Source: Trichococcus shcherbakoviae
GTDB taxonomy: Bacteria; Bacillota; Bacilli; Lactobacillales; Aerococcaceae
Length of the DNA: 64,000 nt
NCBI RefSeq assembly: GCF_963666195.1
Contig: NZ_OY762653.1
Location: 2,530,501 to 2,594,500, forward strand
Direction: 5' to 3'
Below are positions 52,135 through 61,884 of this stretch, one piece after another. Each line of letters opens with the position of its first letter. Position 1 is the stretch's first letter. Made by a program: the position numbers and the translations under genes. Below the pieces are notes generated by a model. That model was not told where the DNA came from. It saw only the letters and a list, made by a program, of their open reading frames with translations, and searched no databases.

Positions 52135-53325
52135 ATGTTAAGAGATGAATTGATGAATATGCTGGACGGCCGCGAAGATGACATGATCGCTCTGCGCCGT
52201 CATTTCCATGAGCATCCTGAACTGTCATTCGACGAGAAGGAGACGGCTGCGTTCATCGCCCGTTTCTATGAAAATAAATCGGTTGATGTGCAGACGAACG
52301 TCGGCAATGGCTATGGCATCGTCGTCACGATCGACGGGAAACAACCAGGGCGCACCATCGCGCTGCGGGCGGATTTCGATGCGCTGCAGATCGAAGAACA
52401 GACAGGTCTGCCGTTCGCATCCAAAAATCCAGGAGTCATGCATGCGTGCGGACATGACGGACACACTGCCTATCTGATGGTCTTGGCAGATTGTCTGATC
52501 CGCCTGCGGGACCAATGGGAAGGGACCGTCAAAATCGTGCACCAACATGCCGAAGAAATGGCCCCGGCCGGCGCCAAGAGCATCATGGACTCTGGTTTGC
52601 TTGATGATGTAGATGAAATCTACGGCATCCATTTCTACCCGGACTATGAAGTCGGCACCGTCTTTTACACCAGCGGCTACGCCTATGCTGGCTGCAGCGA
52701 CATAAAAGTCACGATTCAAGGAAAAGGCGGACATGGTTCGCAACCGCACCGGTCCAATGATGCGATTGTGGCGGCTTCCAGCTTCGTGATGAACCTGCAG
52801 ACCATCGTTTCCCGACGCATCAACCCTTATGACATGGCTGTCGTGACGATCGGCTCCTTCGAAGCGGTCGGCAGCAGCAATGTCATCAAGGACAGCCTGA
52901 TTCTGCGTGGGGATGCCCGTTACATGGATCTTGAGGTCGGAAAGGTCATCGAGGAGCATTTCCACCGGATTGCCCGCGGTCTTGAGGAGATGTACGACGT
53001 GAAAGTGGAGATCGACTACAACTCCGATTACCCGCCTTTGTACAATCATCCGAAAGAGACCGAGCAAGCAGCCGCTGTTCTGGAAAAAAATGGTGTCGGC
53101 TCTTACTTGGAGCAGGTCATCGCAACTTCTGCCAACACTGGAGCGGAGGATTTCGGACAGTATCTGCTGAAGATCCCCGGTGCTTTCCTGAATGTCGGCG
53201 CCCGTCCGAACCAGGCAGAAGTTTTCAATAATCATCACCCGAAATTCGACATCAATGAAAAAGCTCTATTGGTCGCGGCTAAAGCAGTCGCAGACATCAC
53301 CCTTGCGGCGTTAGCCGCGGAATGA
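52135..53325 (+). CDS. M20 family amidohydrolase/peptidase
   Basis: A 396-residue metal-dependent amidohydrolase of family M20D. Metal-binding motifs ACGHDGHTAYL (about 104) and HQHAEEMAPAGA (about 140) are present, plus the lid domain with GGHGSQPHRSNDAI. Substrates may be N-acyl amino acids, indole conjugates or amino-sugar derivatives; not predictable. ATG 52135 follows AGGGG by 11 bases; the frame reaches back into the thrS terminator, which I exclude. It is followed by folE after 18 nt, possibly in one transcript. Confidence 0.9.
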   Translation: MLRDELMNMLDGREDDMIALRRHFHEHPELSFDEKETAAFIARFYENKSVDVQTNVGNGYGIVVTIDGKQPGRTIALRADFDALQIEEQTGLPFASKNPGVMHACGHDGHTAYLMVLADCLIRLRDQWEGTVKIVHQHAEEMAPAGAKSIMDSGLLDDVDEIYGIHFYPDYEVGTVFYTSGYAYAGCSDIKVTIQGKGGHGSQPHRSNDAIVAASSFVMNLQTIVSRRINPYDMAVVTIGSFEAVGSSNVIKDSLILRGDARYMDLEVGKVIEEHFHRIARGLEEMYDVKVEIDYNSDYPPLYNHPKETEQAAAVLEKNGVGSYLEQVIATSANTGAEDFGQYLLKIPGAFLNVGARPNQAEVFNNHHPKFDINEKALLVAAKAVADITLAALAAE

Positions 53326-53343
53326 GCGTTTAGGAGGATAAAC

Positions 53344-53901
53344 ATGGATTTAGAAAAGATAGAAACCGCCGTCCAAATGATTTTGGAGGCGATCGGGGAA
53401 GATCCGAACCGCTCAGGGCTGCAGGATACACCGAAGCGGGTGGCGCGCATGTATGCGGAAATTTTTTCCGGAGTCGAGAAAGACCCTGCCGATCACGCTA
53501 AGGTGGTCTTCCATGAAGATACCGACGAAATCGTATTAGTGAAGGACATTCCTTTTTATTCCACTTGCGAACATCATCTGGTGCCGTTTTTCGGGGTAGG
53601 CCATATCGCTTATATGCCGAAGGATGGACAGGTAATCGGTTTGAGCAAGTTGGCGCGTATCCTGGATGAGGTCAGCAAAAAGCCGCAGATCCAGGAACGG
53701 ATCACGACGACGGTTGCGGATATCCTGATGGAGCATTTGCAACCGCAAGGAGTCATGGTGGTTTTGGAAGCCGAGCATATGTGCATGACGATGCGGGGCG
53801 TGAAAAAACCTGGCAGCAAGACAGTGACATCCGCAGTCCGTGGCGCATTCAAACAATCATTCAAATCCAGAAGCGAAGTGTTGGAATTAATCAAACTGTA
53901 G
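53344..53901 (+). CDS. folE: GTP cyclohydrolase I
   Basis: A 185-residue zinc enzyme that converts GTP to dihydroneopterin triphosphate, first step of folate synthesis. Zinc ligands lie in [10 protein letters not shown] (Cys and His) and HMCMTMRGV (Cys). TAGGAGG is six bases before the ATG. First of four folate genes in the order folE-folP-folB-folK. Confidence 0.97.
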   Translation: MDLEKIETAVQMILEAIGEDPNRSGLQDTPKRVARMYAEIFSGVEKDPADHAKVVFHEDTDEIVLVKDIPFYSTCEHHLVPFFGVGHIAYMPKDGQVIGLSKLARILDEVSKKPQIQERITTTVADILMEHLQPQGVMVVLEAEHMCMTMRGVKKPGSKTVTSAVRGAFKQSFKSRSEVLELIKL

Positions 53902-53932
53902 AAAAATTACACGCTGATGAGGAGAATGTATC

Positions 53933-54766
53933 TTGAAATTAACGACGAAGACAAAAATATATGACCTGTCGCAGCGCAGTTACATCATGGGGATCCTGAA
54001 TGTGACGCCGGACTCGTTTTCCGACGGCGGGGAGTGGAACACGGTCGAAAAAGCCGTTGCCCACGCGCTCGAAATGGTTGCGGATGGCGCCGACATCATC
54101 GACATCGGTGGAGAATCAACACGCCCGGGCCACATCCAAATCTCTGATGAAGAGGAAATTGCGCGCATTGTGCCGGTCATTGAAGCAGTCAAAAAGGCGG
54201 TCGATGTGCCGCTTTCAATCGACACCTACAAGTCGGCGGTCGCCCGTGCGGCTTGCGAAGCCGGCATCGATATCATCAACGACATCTGGGGCTGCAAGTA
54301 CGATCCCGAGATCGCAGCAGTCGCAGCAGCATTTGATGTGCCGATCATTTTGATGCACAACCGGGAAAAGCCGGATTATGCCTTTTTGATTGAGGATATG
54401 CTGGCCGACTTGGCGGAGAGCGTGCGGATTGCAGTTTCGGCAGGCGTCAAACGAGAAAACATCATCCTGGATCCTGGCTGCGGATTCGGGAAAACCTATG
54501 AAGACAATTTGAATGTGGTCCATCATCTGAAGCGGTTTACGGAGCTAGGTTACCCAGTGCTCTTGGGAACGTCCCGCAAACGGTTCATCGGAACGGCGCT
54601 GGGGGATCTCCCTTTCAAGGAACGCGATCTGGGGACCGCCGCAACGACTGCGTTGGGCATCGTGAACGGCGCCCAGCTGTTCCGTGTGCACAATGTGAGG
54701 GCCAATGCGGAAATGGCAAGGATGATGGATATCATGTTGAAAAAAGGAGAGAGCCCGATTGGATAA
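53933..54766 (+). CDS. folP: Dihydropteroate synthase
   Basis: A 277-residue TIM-barrel enzyme joining p-aminobenzoate to the pterin; target of sulfonamides. ILNVTPDSFSDGG (about 17-29), GGESTRPG (about 61-68) and TSRKRFIG (about 218-225) are the pterin- and phosphate-binding motifs. TTG start, eight bases after GAGGAG. The end overlaps folB by eight bases. Confidence 0.97.
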   Translation: MKLTTKTKIYDLSQRSYIMGILNVTPDSFSDGGEWNTVEKAVAHALEMVADGADIIDIGGESTRPGHIQISDEEEIARIVPVIEAVKKAVDVPLSIDTYKSAVARAACEAGIDIINDIWGCKYDPEIAAVAAAFDVPIILMHNREKPDYAFLIEDMLADLAESVRIAVSAGVKRENIILDPGCGFGKTYEDNLNVVHHLKRFTELGYPVLLGTSRKRFIGTALGDLPFKERDLGTAATTALGIVNGAQLFRVHNVRANAEMARMMDIMLKKGESPIG

Positions 54767-55127
54767 AATCTATTTGAATAATCTGCAATTCTATGCCTTT
54801 CATGGATTGAATGCAGAAGAAAAGGTGTTGGGACAACGCTTCAACGTAGATGTTGTGCTGCACACCGATACAAAAAAAGCCGGCTACAGCGACAAAATGG
54901 AGGATTCGATCCATTACGGACATGCCTACAAGGCCGTCAAAGCGGTAGTGGAGGGCGAAAATTTCAACCTGATCGAAGCTTTGGCGGAGCATATCGCCAT
55001 CGCTTTGTTTGCGCGCTTCGACGGGCTGCAGGCTTGCCAAGTGAAAGTGATCAAACCGGATCCGCCGATAGTCGGCCATTATGATTCCGTTGCGGTTGAA
55101 ATCTACCGCGAAAGGGAAGGGAGCTAA
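54759..55127 (+). CDS. folB: Dihydroneopterin aldolase
   Basis: A 122-residue enzyme cleaving dihydroneopterin to 6-hydroxymethyl-dihydropterin. The family motifs FYAFHGLNAEEKVLGQ (about 11-26) and KPDPPI are present. TTG start with AAGGAG nine bases upstream, overlapping folP. Two successive TTG starts in this operon suggest modest translation. Confidence 0.95.
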   Translation: MDKIYLNNLQFYAFHGLNAEEKVLGQRFNVDVVLHTDTKKAGYSDKMEDSIHYGHAYKAVKAVVEGENFNLIEALAEHIAIALFARFDGLQACQVKVIKPDPPIVGHYDSVAVEIYREREGS

Positions 55128-55131
55128 GCCC

Positions 55132-55632
55132 ATGCCAGTCGTGTACATCGCCTTAGGCACGAATCTGGAACCGCGCGCTGCCCATCTCGAAAAAGCTTTG
55201 GAGATCTTCCGGTCTTTGCCGGATGTGGAAGTGAAGCGCGTATCATCTATTTATGAATCGAAACCCGTCGGCTACCTCGACCAACCGGATTTCCTGAACC
55301 TTGTGTTCGAAGCAGAAACGGATCTGTTGCCATTGGACTTGCTGGACAGCTGCCAAAGCATCGAGCAGGAACTCGGCAGGGTGCGGACCATCCGCTTCGG
55401 CCCGCGCACCTTGGATGTCGATATTGTTTTGTACGGAGTGGAGAGTATCAAAGAAGAACGGCTGACCGTGCCGCATCCAAGGATGCAGGAGCGTTCCTTC
55501 GTGCTGTTGCCGCTGCAGGAACTGAATCCGGAGTATGTCGTTCCGGAATGGAACAAAACAGTCAATGAATTGGTGGCAGAATTGCCAGCGAATGATCTCA
55601 AAGAAATCTGGAAATACGCACCGGAATCCTGA
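55132..55632 (+). CDS. folK: Hydroxymethyl-dihydropterin pyrophosphokinase
   Basis: A 166-residue kinase that activates hydroxymethyl-dihydropterin for FolP. LGTNLEPR (about 7), RTIRFGPRTLDVDIVLY (about 83-99) and PHPRMQERSFVLLPL (about 112-126) are the family motifs. ATG 55132 follows GGGAAGG and lies four bases after the folB stop; the longer frame from 55081 overlaps folB. Last gene of the cluster; FolC and the pABA genes are not here. Confidence 0.95.
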   Translation: MPVVYIALGTNLEPRAAHLEKALEIFRSLPDVEVKRVSSIYESKPVGYLDQPDFLNLVFEAETDLLPLDLLDSCQSIEQELGRVRTIRFGPRTLDVDIVLYGVESIKEERLTVPHPRMQERSFVLLPLQELNPEYVVPEWNKTVNELVAELPANDLKEIWKYAPES

Positions 55633-55677
55633 ATGTCTGAACTTATATTGAAAATGAATATTTTTGTTGAAATGTTC

Positions 55678-55706
55678 TTGACGTTTTCATCTAAACAAGG
55701 TATACT
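55678..55706 (+). promoter_or_regulatory. Promoter of infC-rpmI-rplT
   Basis: TTGACG (55678-55683) and TATACT (55701-55706) with a 17-bp spacer; start near 55713. Confidence 0.8.
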
Positions 55707-55712
55707 ATAAAA

Positions 55713-55842
55713 GTTGAGAAATTAAGCAGAGGCACCCGCTTCTCGCCTAAGTGGACAATTGCGTCCTTGGGCCAGATATGTACAAGTAACTTGCAGCAAT
55801 GCGAGTATTGTCGGCGGGGTAGTATGACCCGCCGACTTTTTT
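55713..55842 (+). promoter_or_regulatory. Leader RNA of infC (L20-type attenuator)
   Basis: A structured leader of about 130 nt ending in a strong terminator (GTCGGCGGG 55810/CCCGCCGAC 55828, six T to 55842) placed between the promoter and infC. In Bacillales, L20 binds such a leader and promotes premature termination of this operon. Position and layout agree; I did not match the L20-binding consensus base by base. Confidence 0.75.
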
Positions 55843-55881
55843 CTGCGTTCTTTCTCTCAAATATCATGGAGGTGAACGACC

Positions 55882-56397
55882 ATAGCAAAAGATATGATGG
55901 TTAACGACGGCATCCGTGCCCGCGAGCTACGCATTATCGGTAGTGACGGCGAGCAACTAGGAGTCAAATCGAAAAGTGATGCATTGCAGATTGCAGAAGC
56001 AGCAAATTTAGATTTAGTTTTGGTATCGCCAAATGCAAACCCGCCCGTTGCCCGTATTATGGATTACGGCAAGTTCCGTTTCGATCAACAAAAACGTGAA
56101 CGTGAAGCCCGTAAAAACCAAAAAGTGGTAAGCCTTAAAGAAGTGCGCTTGAGTCCTTCCATCGACGAAAATGATTTTCAAACGAAAATGCGGAATGCTC
56201 GCAAATTCTTGGAAAAAGGTGACAAAGTGAAAGCATCCATCCGATTCAAAGGACGTGCGATCACCCATAAAGAAATCGGACAAAGGGTCCTTGATCGCCT
56301 TGCATCTGAGCTTACTGACGTTTCGACGATTGAATCTCATCCTAAAATGGACGGAAGAAGCATGTTCTTGATGTTGGCACCAAAAGCCGATAAATAA
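55882..56397 (+). CDS. infC: Translation initiation factor IF-3
   Basis: A 171-residue factor that prevents premature subunit joining and checks start codons. The two domains are joined by a basic linker ([11 protein letters not shown]). Homologues in enterococci begin [13 protein letters not shown] as I recall; here the same residues are encoded from ATA 55882, nine bases after GGAGG, while the first ATG (55894) is 12 bases further with poor spacing. An ATA start fits the known autoregulation of infC through non-standard start codons (ATT in most bacteria). First gene of infC-rpmI-rplT. Confidence 0.95.
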   Translation: MAKDMMVNDGIRARELRIIGSDGEQLGVKSKSDALQIAEAANLDLVLVSPNANPPVARIMDYGKFRFDQQKREREARKNQKVVSLKEVRLSPSIDENDFQTKMRNARKFLEKGDKVKASIRFKGRAITHKEIGQRVLDRLASELTDVSTIESHPKMDGRSMFLMLAPKADK

Positions 56398-56427
56398 ATT
56401 TGTAACTTAATTTAGGAGGAAAGACAA

Positions 56428-56628
56428 ATGCCAAAACAAAAAACTCACCGTGGTTCAGCTAAACGTTTCAAAAGAACTGGTAACGGCGGACTAAAACGTT
56501 GGAGCGCTTTTACAAGCCATAGATTCCACGGAAAAACGAAGAAACAAAGACGTCAATTGCGTCAAGCTTCAATGGTTAGTGCATCTGATATGAAACGCAT
56601 CAGCCAACAATTATCACAAATGAAATAA
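56428..56628 (+). CDS. rpmI: 50S ribosomal protein L35
   Basis: A 66-residue basic protein with the family start [26 protein letters not shown] precedes the ATG. Lies between infC and rplT as in nearly all Firmicutes. Confidence 0.98.
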   Translation: MPKQKTHRGSAKRFKRTGNGGLKRWSAFTSHRFHGKTKKQRRQLRQASMVSASDMKRISQQLSQMK

Positions 56629-56681
56629 TTCTAAACAACAATACGAGATAGAACTTTGGTTCTAATAAGGAGGAAATCACT

Positions 56682-57041
56682 ATGCCACGTGTAAAAGGTG
56701 GGACAGTAACCCGTAAACGCCGCAAAAAGATTATTAAATTATCTAAAGGTTATTACGGTTCAAAACATACATTATTCAAAACAGCTAAAGAACAAGTAAT
56801 GAAATCTTATACTTATGCTTACAGAGACCGTCGTCAAAAGAAACGTGACTTCCGTAGATTATGGGTCACTCGTATCAACGCGGCTGCTCGCATCAACGGC
56901 ATGAGCTACAGCACTTTGATCCACGGATTGAAACTTGCTGGTATCGAAATGAACCGCAAAATGTTGGCTGACTTGGCTGTTACAGACGCTGCAGCTTTCA
57001 CTGCAGTAGCTGAACAAGCTAAAGCTGCTTTGGCTAAATAA
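56682..57041 (+). CDS. rplT: 50S ribosomal protein L20
   Basis: A 119-residue basic protein ([28 protein letters not shown]) that binds domain II of 23S rRNA and acts as repressor of its own operon. TAAGGAGG precedes the ATG. Followed by a terminator. Confidence 0.98.
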   Translation: MPRVKGGTVTRKRRKKIIKLSKGYYGSKHTLFKTAKEQVMKSYTYAYRDRRQKKRDFRRLWVTRINAAARINGMSYSTLIHGLKLAGIEMNRKMLADLAVTDAAAFTAVAEQAKAALAK

Positions 57042-57050
57042 TTTTTGAAT

Positions 57051-57091
57051 CGCTGCCTCCCCGGTCTTTGACTGGGAGTGCGGCGATTTTT
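57051..57091 (+). terminator. Terminator of the infC operon
   Basis: CGCTGCCTCCCCGGTC pairs imperfectly with CTGGGAGTGCGGCG, followed by ATTTTTT. Confidence 0.88.
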
Positions 57092-57152
57092 TGTTTTTCT
57101 TGCAGTAAATGCTATACTTATCTTATGTCACTAAATCAATGGGGGTATCATT

Positions 57153-58238
57153 TTGGAAGAGAAAGAATTACAAATGCTGATCGAATTGACGGATGCGAGA
57201 GGCGTTCCGGGCAATGAAGGCGAGGTCCGCGAAGTCTTCAGACGTTATGCCGAACCTTTCGCCGAAAGCTTTTCGCAGGACGGATTGGGCGGTCTCTTTG
57301 CCAAACATACAGGAGCGGAAGAGGGGCCGACCATTTTGTTGGCGGGGCACTTGGATGAAGTGGGATTCATGGTCACGAGCATAACCGAGAAGGGTTTCAT
57401 CAAATTCCAAACTTTGGGAGGTTGGTGGAATCAGGTCATGCTTGCCCAGCAAGTGGAAATCACCAACTCGAAAGGCGAGCGCTGCCACGGAGTCATCGGC
57501 TGCAAACCGCCGCATGTCCTTACGCCGGAAGCACGCAAAAAGCCATATGAAATCAAAGATATGTTCATCGATATCGGCGCTTCTTCAAAAGAACAAGTAG
57601 CGGAATGGGGCATCAAGCCCGGTGATATGATTACGCCGTACATTTCCTTCAAACGCATGAACGATTCCAAATTCCTGTTGGCGAAGGCTTGGGATAACCG
57701 CATCGGATTGGCTGTTGCGCTCAAAGTGTTGGAAAATGTCGCCAAATCTGGACACCCGAATGTGATTTTCAGCGGCGGAAATGTCCAGGAGGAAGTCGGT
57801 CTGCGCGGAGCGAAGACGGCCACCCACATGATCCGTCCGGACATCGCATTTGCCTTGGATACAGGGACGGCAGGGGATACCCCGGGAATGACGCCTCAAG
57901 AAGCGGATTCCGAATTAGGGAAAGGGCCGCAGTTATTGATTTATGATGCATCGATGATTCCGCATCGTGGCTTGCGCGACTTCATTGTCGGCGTTGCCGA
58001 AGAATGCGAAATTCCATTCCAGTACACAGTCATTACGGGTGGCGGAACGGATGCAGGCGCCCAACATCAGAGTTTGGATGGCATTCCTTCCTTCGCGATC
58101 ACAGTGCCAGTACGTTATCTGCATTCGCACACGTCCATGATCCATGAAGATGACTATCTGAATGCAGTCAAATTGGTCACGGAATTAGTCAAACGTTTGG
58201 ATGCCGATACGGTCAAACAAATCCGCGAAAACGTATAA
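57153..58238 (+). CDS. M42 family metallopeptidase (YsdC-like)
   Basis: A 361-residue cytosolic aminopeptidase, paralogue of the gene at 36690. Metal-binding motifs: [34 protein letters not shown] and [10 protein letters not shown]. Its position after rplT equals B. subtilis ysdC (ysdA and ysdB are missing). TTG start eight bases after GGGGG. It has its own spacing from the rplT terminator and probably its own promoter. Confidence 0.92.
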   Translation: MEEKELQMLIELTDARGVPGNEGEVREVFRRYAEPFAESFSQDGLGGLFAKHTGAEEGPTILLAGHLDEVGFMVTSITEKGFIKFQTLGGWWNQVMLAQQVEITNSKGERCHGVIGCKPPHVLTPEARKKPYEIKDMFIDIGASSKEQVAEWGIKPGDMITPYISFKRMNDSKFLLAKAWDNRIGLAVALKVLENVAKSGHPNVIFSGGNVQEEVGLRGAKTATHMIRPDIAFALDTGTAGDTPGMTPQEADSELGKGPQLLIYDASMIPHRGLRDFIVGVAEECEIPFQYTVITGGGTDAGAQHQSLDGIPSFAITVPVRYLHSHTSMIHEDDYLNAVKLVTELVKRLDADTVKQIRENV

Positions 58239-58356
58239 AAACAAGAGCAGCATGAATATCTGTCGAAAAGTATCCACATATTTTCGTTGATGGATAGAGT
58301 AAGATATAGATAATGATAATGTGGGTATCAAGAAAGCGAGAGGAGGGGATGGCAGG

Positions 58357-59787
58357 ATGGAGAAGATGAAAAGACGTATCGCAATCATCGGCGGCGGGCT
58401 GAGAGGATTGACAGCCGCTTATGAAATCGATAAAGCCATCCGGGAACAAAACCTCCCGTTTGAATATGTCATACTGGAAGAGCGAGCCGCTGTCGGTGGC
58501 ATGATCCACACGATTGATATGGATGGTTATGCGATTGATGTGGGAGCATCAGCTTTCGATTCGAGAAGGGCGGATATTTCCGGTTTTCTGCAGGAATTAG
58601 GCTTGGAAAAGGAAAAGCAATTCAGCAATGGGGGCAAACTGGTGTTGTTCGATGGAAATGCGGTAATTGATGACGTTATGCCAACCTACCACGGCATGCC
58701 GCTTTTCCTTAATGATATTTGGCAGGCAAATGGATTGACCTTGGATGCAAAGCTGCGAGCGTTCATGAACAGTATTTTCCTCTCCAAGAATCTGCATGAA
58801 AACCCGGAATATTCCACCGACAACTTTTTGGAATTCCGTTTGGGGCGGGAAGTGGTCGATTATATGGCTGAACCCTATTTCCCGGATAACGTCTATGGCT
58901 CCATGGAACTGATGCCAGTAAAATTATTCGATGAAAATTTGGTGACTATCTACGGGAAGGCGCACATAGGCAAGGACAAAAAAGAGCAACTGATGCGTTA
59001 CGCCGATGGATCTGGCCAGGAGTATACCTTCAAGGAAGGTTTGGCAAGCTTAACCAAACGTCTGGCCCAACACCTGGAAGGCCATCTATACATGAATCAG
59101 AAAGTGAAGTCGTTGAGCACTGTGTCAGATGATCTGCTGTTGGTTGAACTGAATGGACGCGAATCCATGCGTGCGGGAAGTGTCATCGTCACAACAAACC
59201 CACAGGAATCTCTTGGGTTTTTGGATGGATTCTCTAATGAAATTGATTTCCCAAAAGCCCAAAGCACGAGCGTAGGCACAGTTTTTTTCAAAATAAATAA
59301 AAAATCAGTCAAAAACCTGCCTGAAGGGCAAGGATTTGTGATTCCACGGAGAAGCTCTTTCCATAGCACCAAGCTTGTCGTTTTGAACAACAAATGGCCG
59401 CTGTTTGAACAAGCGGACTATTATTACGTGCTTGTGGAATTCGGCAGACGGCTGGAAGAAACCTTGATAGAATTAGCCGATGATCTTGTGATGGATATCA
59501 TCAAAAATGAAGTAAAGGAAATTTTGACCTTGAGTGAGGAACCTTTGCAGTCCACATTTTATCGTTGGGAAAAGGCCGTACCTCATTTTAGTCTGCAACA
59601 AAGACAAGAGATGCTGGAGGCAGGCTATCCAGCCCGTCAAGAGTATGCAAAAAGAGGCATTTTTGTCGGGGGGAACGGGATCACTGGTTATGGAATGGAA
59701 AATGCCATCATTGAGGGGAAGCGCTTGGCTGATGAGGCGATCCGTTACATGAAAAAAATGGAAAATAATGACAGTTTGAATACATAA
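58357..59787 (+). CDS. Protoporphyrinogen/coproporphyrinogen oxidase-like flavoprotein
   Basis: A 476-residue FAD-dependent protein of the HemY/CgoX type. The dinucleotide-binding motif IAIIGGGLRGLTAAYEI (about 7-23) is followed by the VILEERAAVGG loop; the C-terminal FAD motif is IFVGGNGITGYGMENAIIEGKR. GGG-L-R in place of GGG-I-S/T is a small deviation. Many Lactobacillales cannot make heme, and no other heme gene is in the window, so the substrate may be different. ATG 58357 follows AGGAGGGG by eight bases. Single-gene transcript with terminator. Confidence 0.85.
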   Translation: MEKMKRRIAIIGGGLRGLTAAYEIDKAIREQNLPFEYVILEERAAVGGMIHTIDMDGYAIDVGASAFDSRRADISGFLQELGLEKEKQFSNGGKLVLFDGNAVIDDVMPTYHGMPLFLNDIWQANGLTLDAKLRAFMNSIFLSKNLHENPEYSTDNFLEFRLGREVVDYMAEPYFPDNVYGSMELMPVKLFDENLVTIYGKAHIGKDKKEQLMRYADGSGQEYTFKEGLASLTKRLAQHLEGHLYMNQKVKSLSTVSDDLLLVELNGRESMRAGSVIVTTNPQESLGFLDGFSNEIDFPKAQSTSVGTVFFKINKKSVKNLPEGQGFVIPRRSSFHSTKLVVLNNKWPLFEQADYYYVLVEFGRRLEETLIELADDLVMDIIKNEVKEILTLSEEPLQSTFYRWEKAVPHFSLQQRQEMLEAGYPARQEYAKRGIFVGGNGITGYGMENAIIEGKRLADEAIRYMKKMENNDSLNT

Positions 59788-59790
59788 TGA

Positions 59791-59837
59791 AACAGTCCGC
59801 CTATCTGTGTGTTTACAGATAATGGTGGACTGTTTTT
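59791..59837 (+). terminator. Terminator of the HemY-like gene
   Basis: AACAGTCC (59791) pairs with GGACTGTT (59827), with an inner ATCTGT/ACAGAT stem, followed by a T run. Confidence 0.9.
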
Positions 59838-60024
59838 AATTTCATATAGTGTTTAATTTTATTTGGTGCTATAATGAATCCACCGATATAAAACTGTTAT
59901 CGTTTTTTGAAAAAACTGTTTCTTTTGGTTGCTATGAAAGAGTTTGCCGTTGAGGATGGCTAGAGGCATGATATAATCTGGATAGGATTCTTTGTTTATC
60001 AGATATTGGATTGGAGGACATTTA

Positions 60025-60765
60025 ATGGAATTGACAATTTTGGGCTGCATGGGCGGCTATCCCACAAAAGATGTCGGTACGACAGCTTATCTGCTGACAT
60101 CCGATGATTTCAGACTATTGATCGACGTCGGCAGCAACGCTTTGTTGTCGCTGGAGCATCATTTGGACCCTTTGGATTTGGATGCGCTCATCCTGACGCA
60201 TTATCACGCAGATCATATTGCGGACTTGGGTGTCCTGCAATATACTTTTCAGCTGAAAGATCCTGCAGAAGGCAAGGTAAAAAAAGTACTGCCGATATAC
60301 GGGCATACTGAATCGGAATTTTTCCGCTTGTTGGAGATGACGGGAGTGAGCGAAGGGATTGCCTATGCTCCGGATGAGACGTTGGAATTGGGGCCATTCC
60401 GGATCCGTTTTTTGAAAACCATCCATCCGGTTCCGTGCTATGCGTTGCGGATCGAGGAGATCGCCACCGGAAAGGTCTTCGTCTTCGGGGCGGATTCAGC
60501 TTATTTACCAGCATTCGTGCCTTTTGTGAAGGATGCTGACCTGTTCATGGCTGATGCGAACCTGTTCAACGGCAACGAGCGACACCATGCGCATATGACT
60601 GCAGGCGAAGTTGGGGCGATAGCCGAAGAAGCGGCAGTCAAACAGCTGATACTGACGCATTTGCCGCAAAAAGGCGAGCTATCTGTGCTGCTGGGTCAAG
60701 CGAAAGAAGCAGCACCGTCCGTATCCGTCACGCTTGCAGAAAAGGACCGGATCGTCACAATTTGA
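60025..60765 (+). CDS. yhfI: MBL-fold metallohydrolase (YhfI-like)
   Basis: A 246-residue metallo-beta-lactamase-fold protein related to RNase Z. The metal motif is THYHADH (about 63-69), with further ligands in KTIHPVPCYA, GADSAY and LTHLPQ. B. subtilis yhfI is likewise next to the lipoate ligase gene. TTGGAGG is seven bases before ATG 60025. Substrate unknown. Confidence 0.9.
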   Translation: MELTILGCMGGYPTKDVGTTAYLLTSDDFRLLIDVGSNALLSLEHHLDPLDLDALILTHYHADHIADLGVLQYTFQLKDPAEGKVKKVLPIYGHTESEFFRLLEMTGVSEGIAYAPDETLELGPFRIRFLKTIHPVPCYALRIEEIATGKVFVFGADSAYLPAFVPFVKDADLFMADANLFNGNERHHAHMTAGEVGAIAEEAAVKQLILTHLPQKGELSVLLGQAKEAAPSVSVTLAEKDRIVTI

Positions 60766-60831
60766 TTGTGTTCATCAACCAGAACGAAGCGAAACAACAA
60801 ATCGAATCAAGAATGGGAGAGGTATAAACAT

Positions 60832-61839
60832 ATGTATTTTGTGGATAATCAGGGACAGTTGGATCCCAGCGTAAATATTGCCTTAGAGACATTTTTATTG
60901 AAGGAAAAAATCTTAGATGAGCCGATACTGTTGTTCTATATCAATGAGCCGTCGATCATCATTGGCCGCAACCAGAATACGATCGAAGAAATCAATGCGG
61001 ATTATGTCGAAGCGAATAAGATACACATCGTCCGCCGTATGTCCGGGGGCGGTGCAGTGTACCACGATTTGGGGAACTTCTCTTTCTGCTTCATCACGAA
61101 GGATGACGGTGATTCATTCCGTGATTTCGGAAAATTCACAAAACCGGTCATTTCCTTTTTGCACAGCGTAGGCGTCAAGGAAGCTGAATTAAAAGGCAGA
61201 AATGATCTGGTCATCGGAGAGAAAAAATTCTCGGGGAATGCCATGTATGCGACAAACGGAAGAATGACCGCCCATGGGACAATCCTTTTCGACTCTGATC
61301 TGGATGCCGTAACCGGCGCATTGAAGCCACGCAAAGAGAAAATCGAATCGAAAGGCATCAAATCGATCCGCAGCCGCGTGACCAACATCAAACCTTTTGT
61401 TGATGAGGCTTATCAAGACCTGACTACGGAAGAATTCCGAGACTTGATGCTGTTGTCGATTTTTGATGTAAAAACGCGTGAGGAAGTAAAAGAGTACCAT
61501 TTGACCGAGGAAGATTGGAAACGCGTTTATGAAATCCGCGAAGAGTACTTCGGCAACTGGGATTGGAATTACGGCAAATCACCCAAATTCGAAATCCAAA
61601 AACATCATCGTTTTCCGATCGGGTCCATTGAAATCCGCATGAACGTTGAAGATGGGCATATCCAACAGCTGAAGGTTTTCGGAGATTTCTTTGGCTTGGG
61701 GGAAATCAAGGATGTTGAAGATGCTTTTATCGGAGTCAAATATGCCAAAGAGGATATGCTTGCCAAATTGAATGAACTTGACATCAAAAAATACTTCGGT
61801 AATGTGACAGCAGAAGAATTGCTTGAAGAATTGTACTGA
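60832..61839 (+). CDS. lplA: Lipoate-protein ligase
   Basis: A 335-residue enzyme that activates lipoate with ATP and attaches it to E2/H proteins. RRMSGGGAVYHDLGN (about 70-84) and the lysine motif GEKKFSGNAMY (about 129-139) are diagnostic; the C-terminal accessory domain (about 250-335) is present. GGGAGAGG precedes ATG 60832; the frame extends upstream to the yhfI stop, without a start signal. Likely co-transcribed with yhfI. In B. subtilis it is LplJ. Confidence 0.95.
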   Translation: MYFVDNQGQLDPSVNIALETFLLKEKILDEPILLFYINEPSIIIGRNQNTIEEINADYVEANKIHIVRRMSGGGAVYHDLGNFSFCFITKDDGDSFRDFGKFTKPVISFLHSVGVKEAELKGRNDLVIGEKKFSGNAMYATNGRMTAHGTILFDSDLDAVTGALKPRKEKIESKGIKSIRSRVTNIKPFVDEAYQDLTTEEFRDLMLLSIFDVKTREEVKEYHLTEEDWKRVYEIREEYFGNWDWNYGKSPKFEIQKHHRFPIGSIEIRMNVEDGHIQQLKVFGDFFGLGEIKDVEDAFIGVKYAKEDMLAKLNELDIKKYFGNVTAEELLEELY

Positions 61840-61845
61840 TAAAGA

Positions 61846-61880
61846 AAGAGAAGCCCCGCAATTTGCGGAGCTTCTCTTTT
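61846..61880 (+). terminator. Terminator of yhfI-lplA
   Basis: AAGAGAAGCCCCGCAA pairs with TTGCGGAGCTTCTCTT (one mismatch), followed by TT. Confidence 0.9.
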
Positions 61881-61884
61881 ACAT

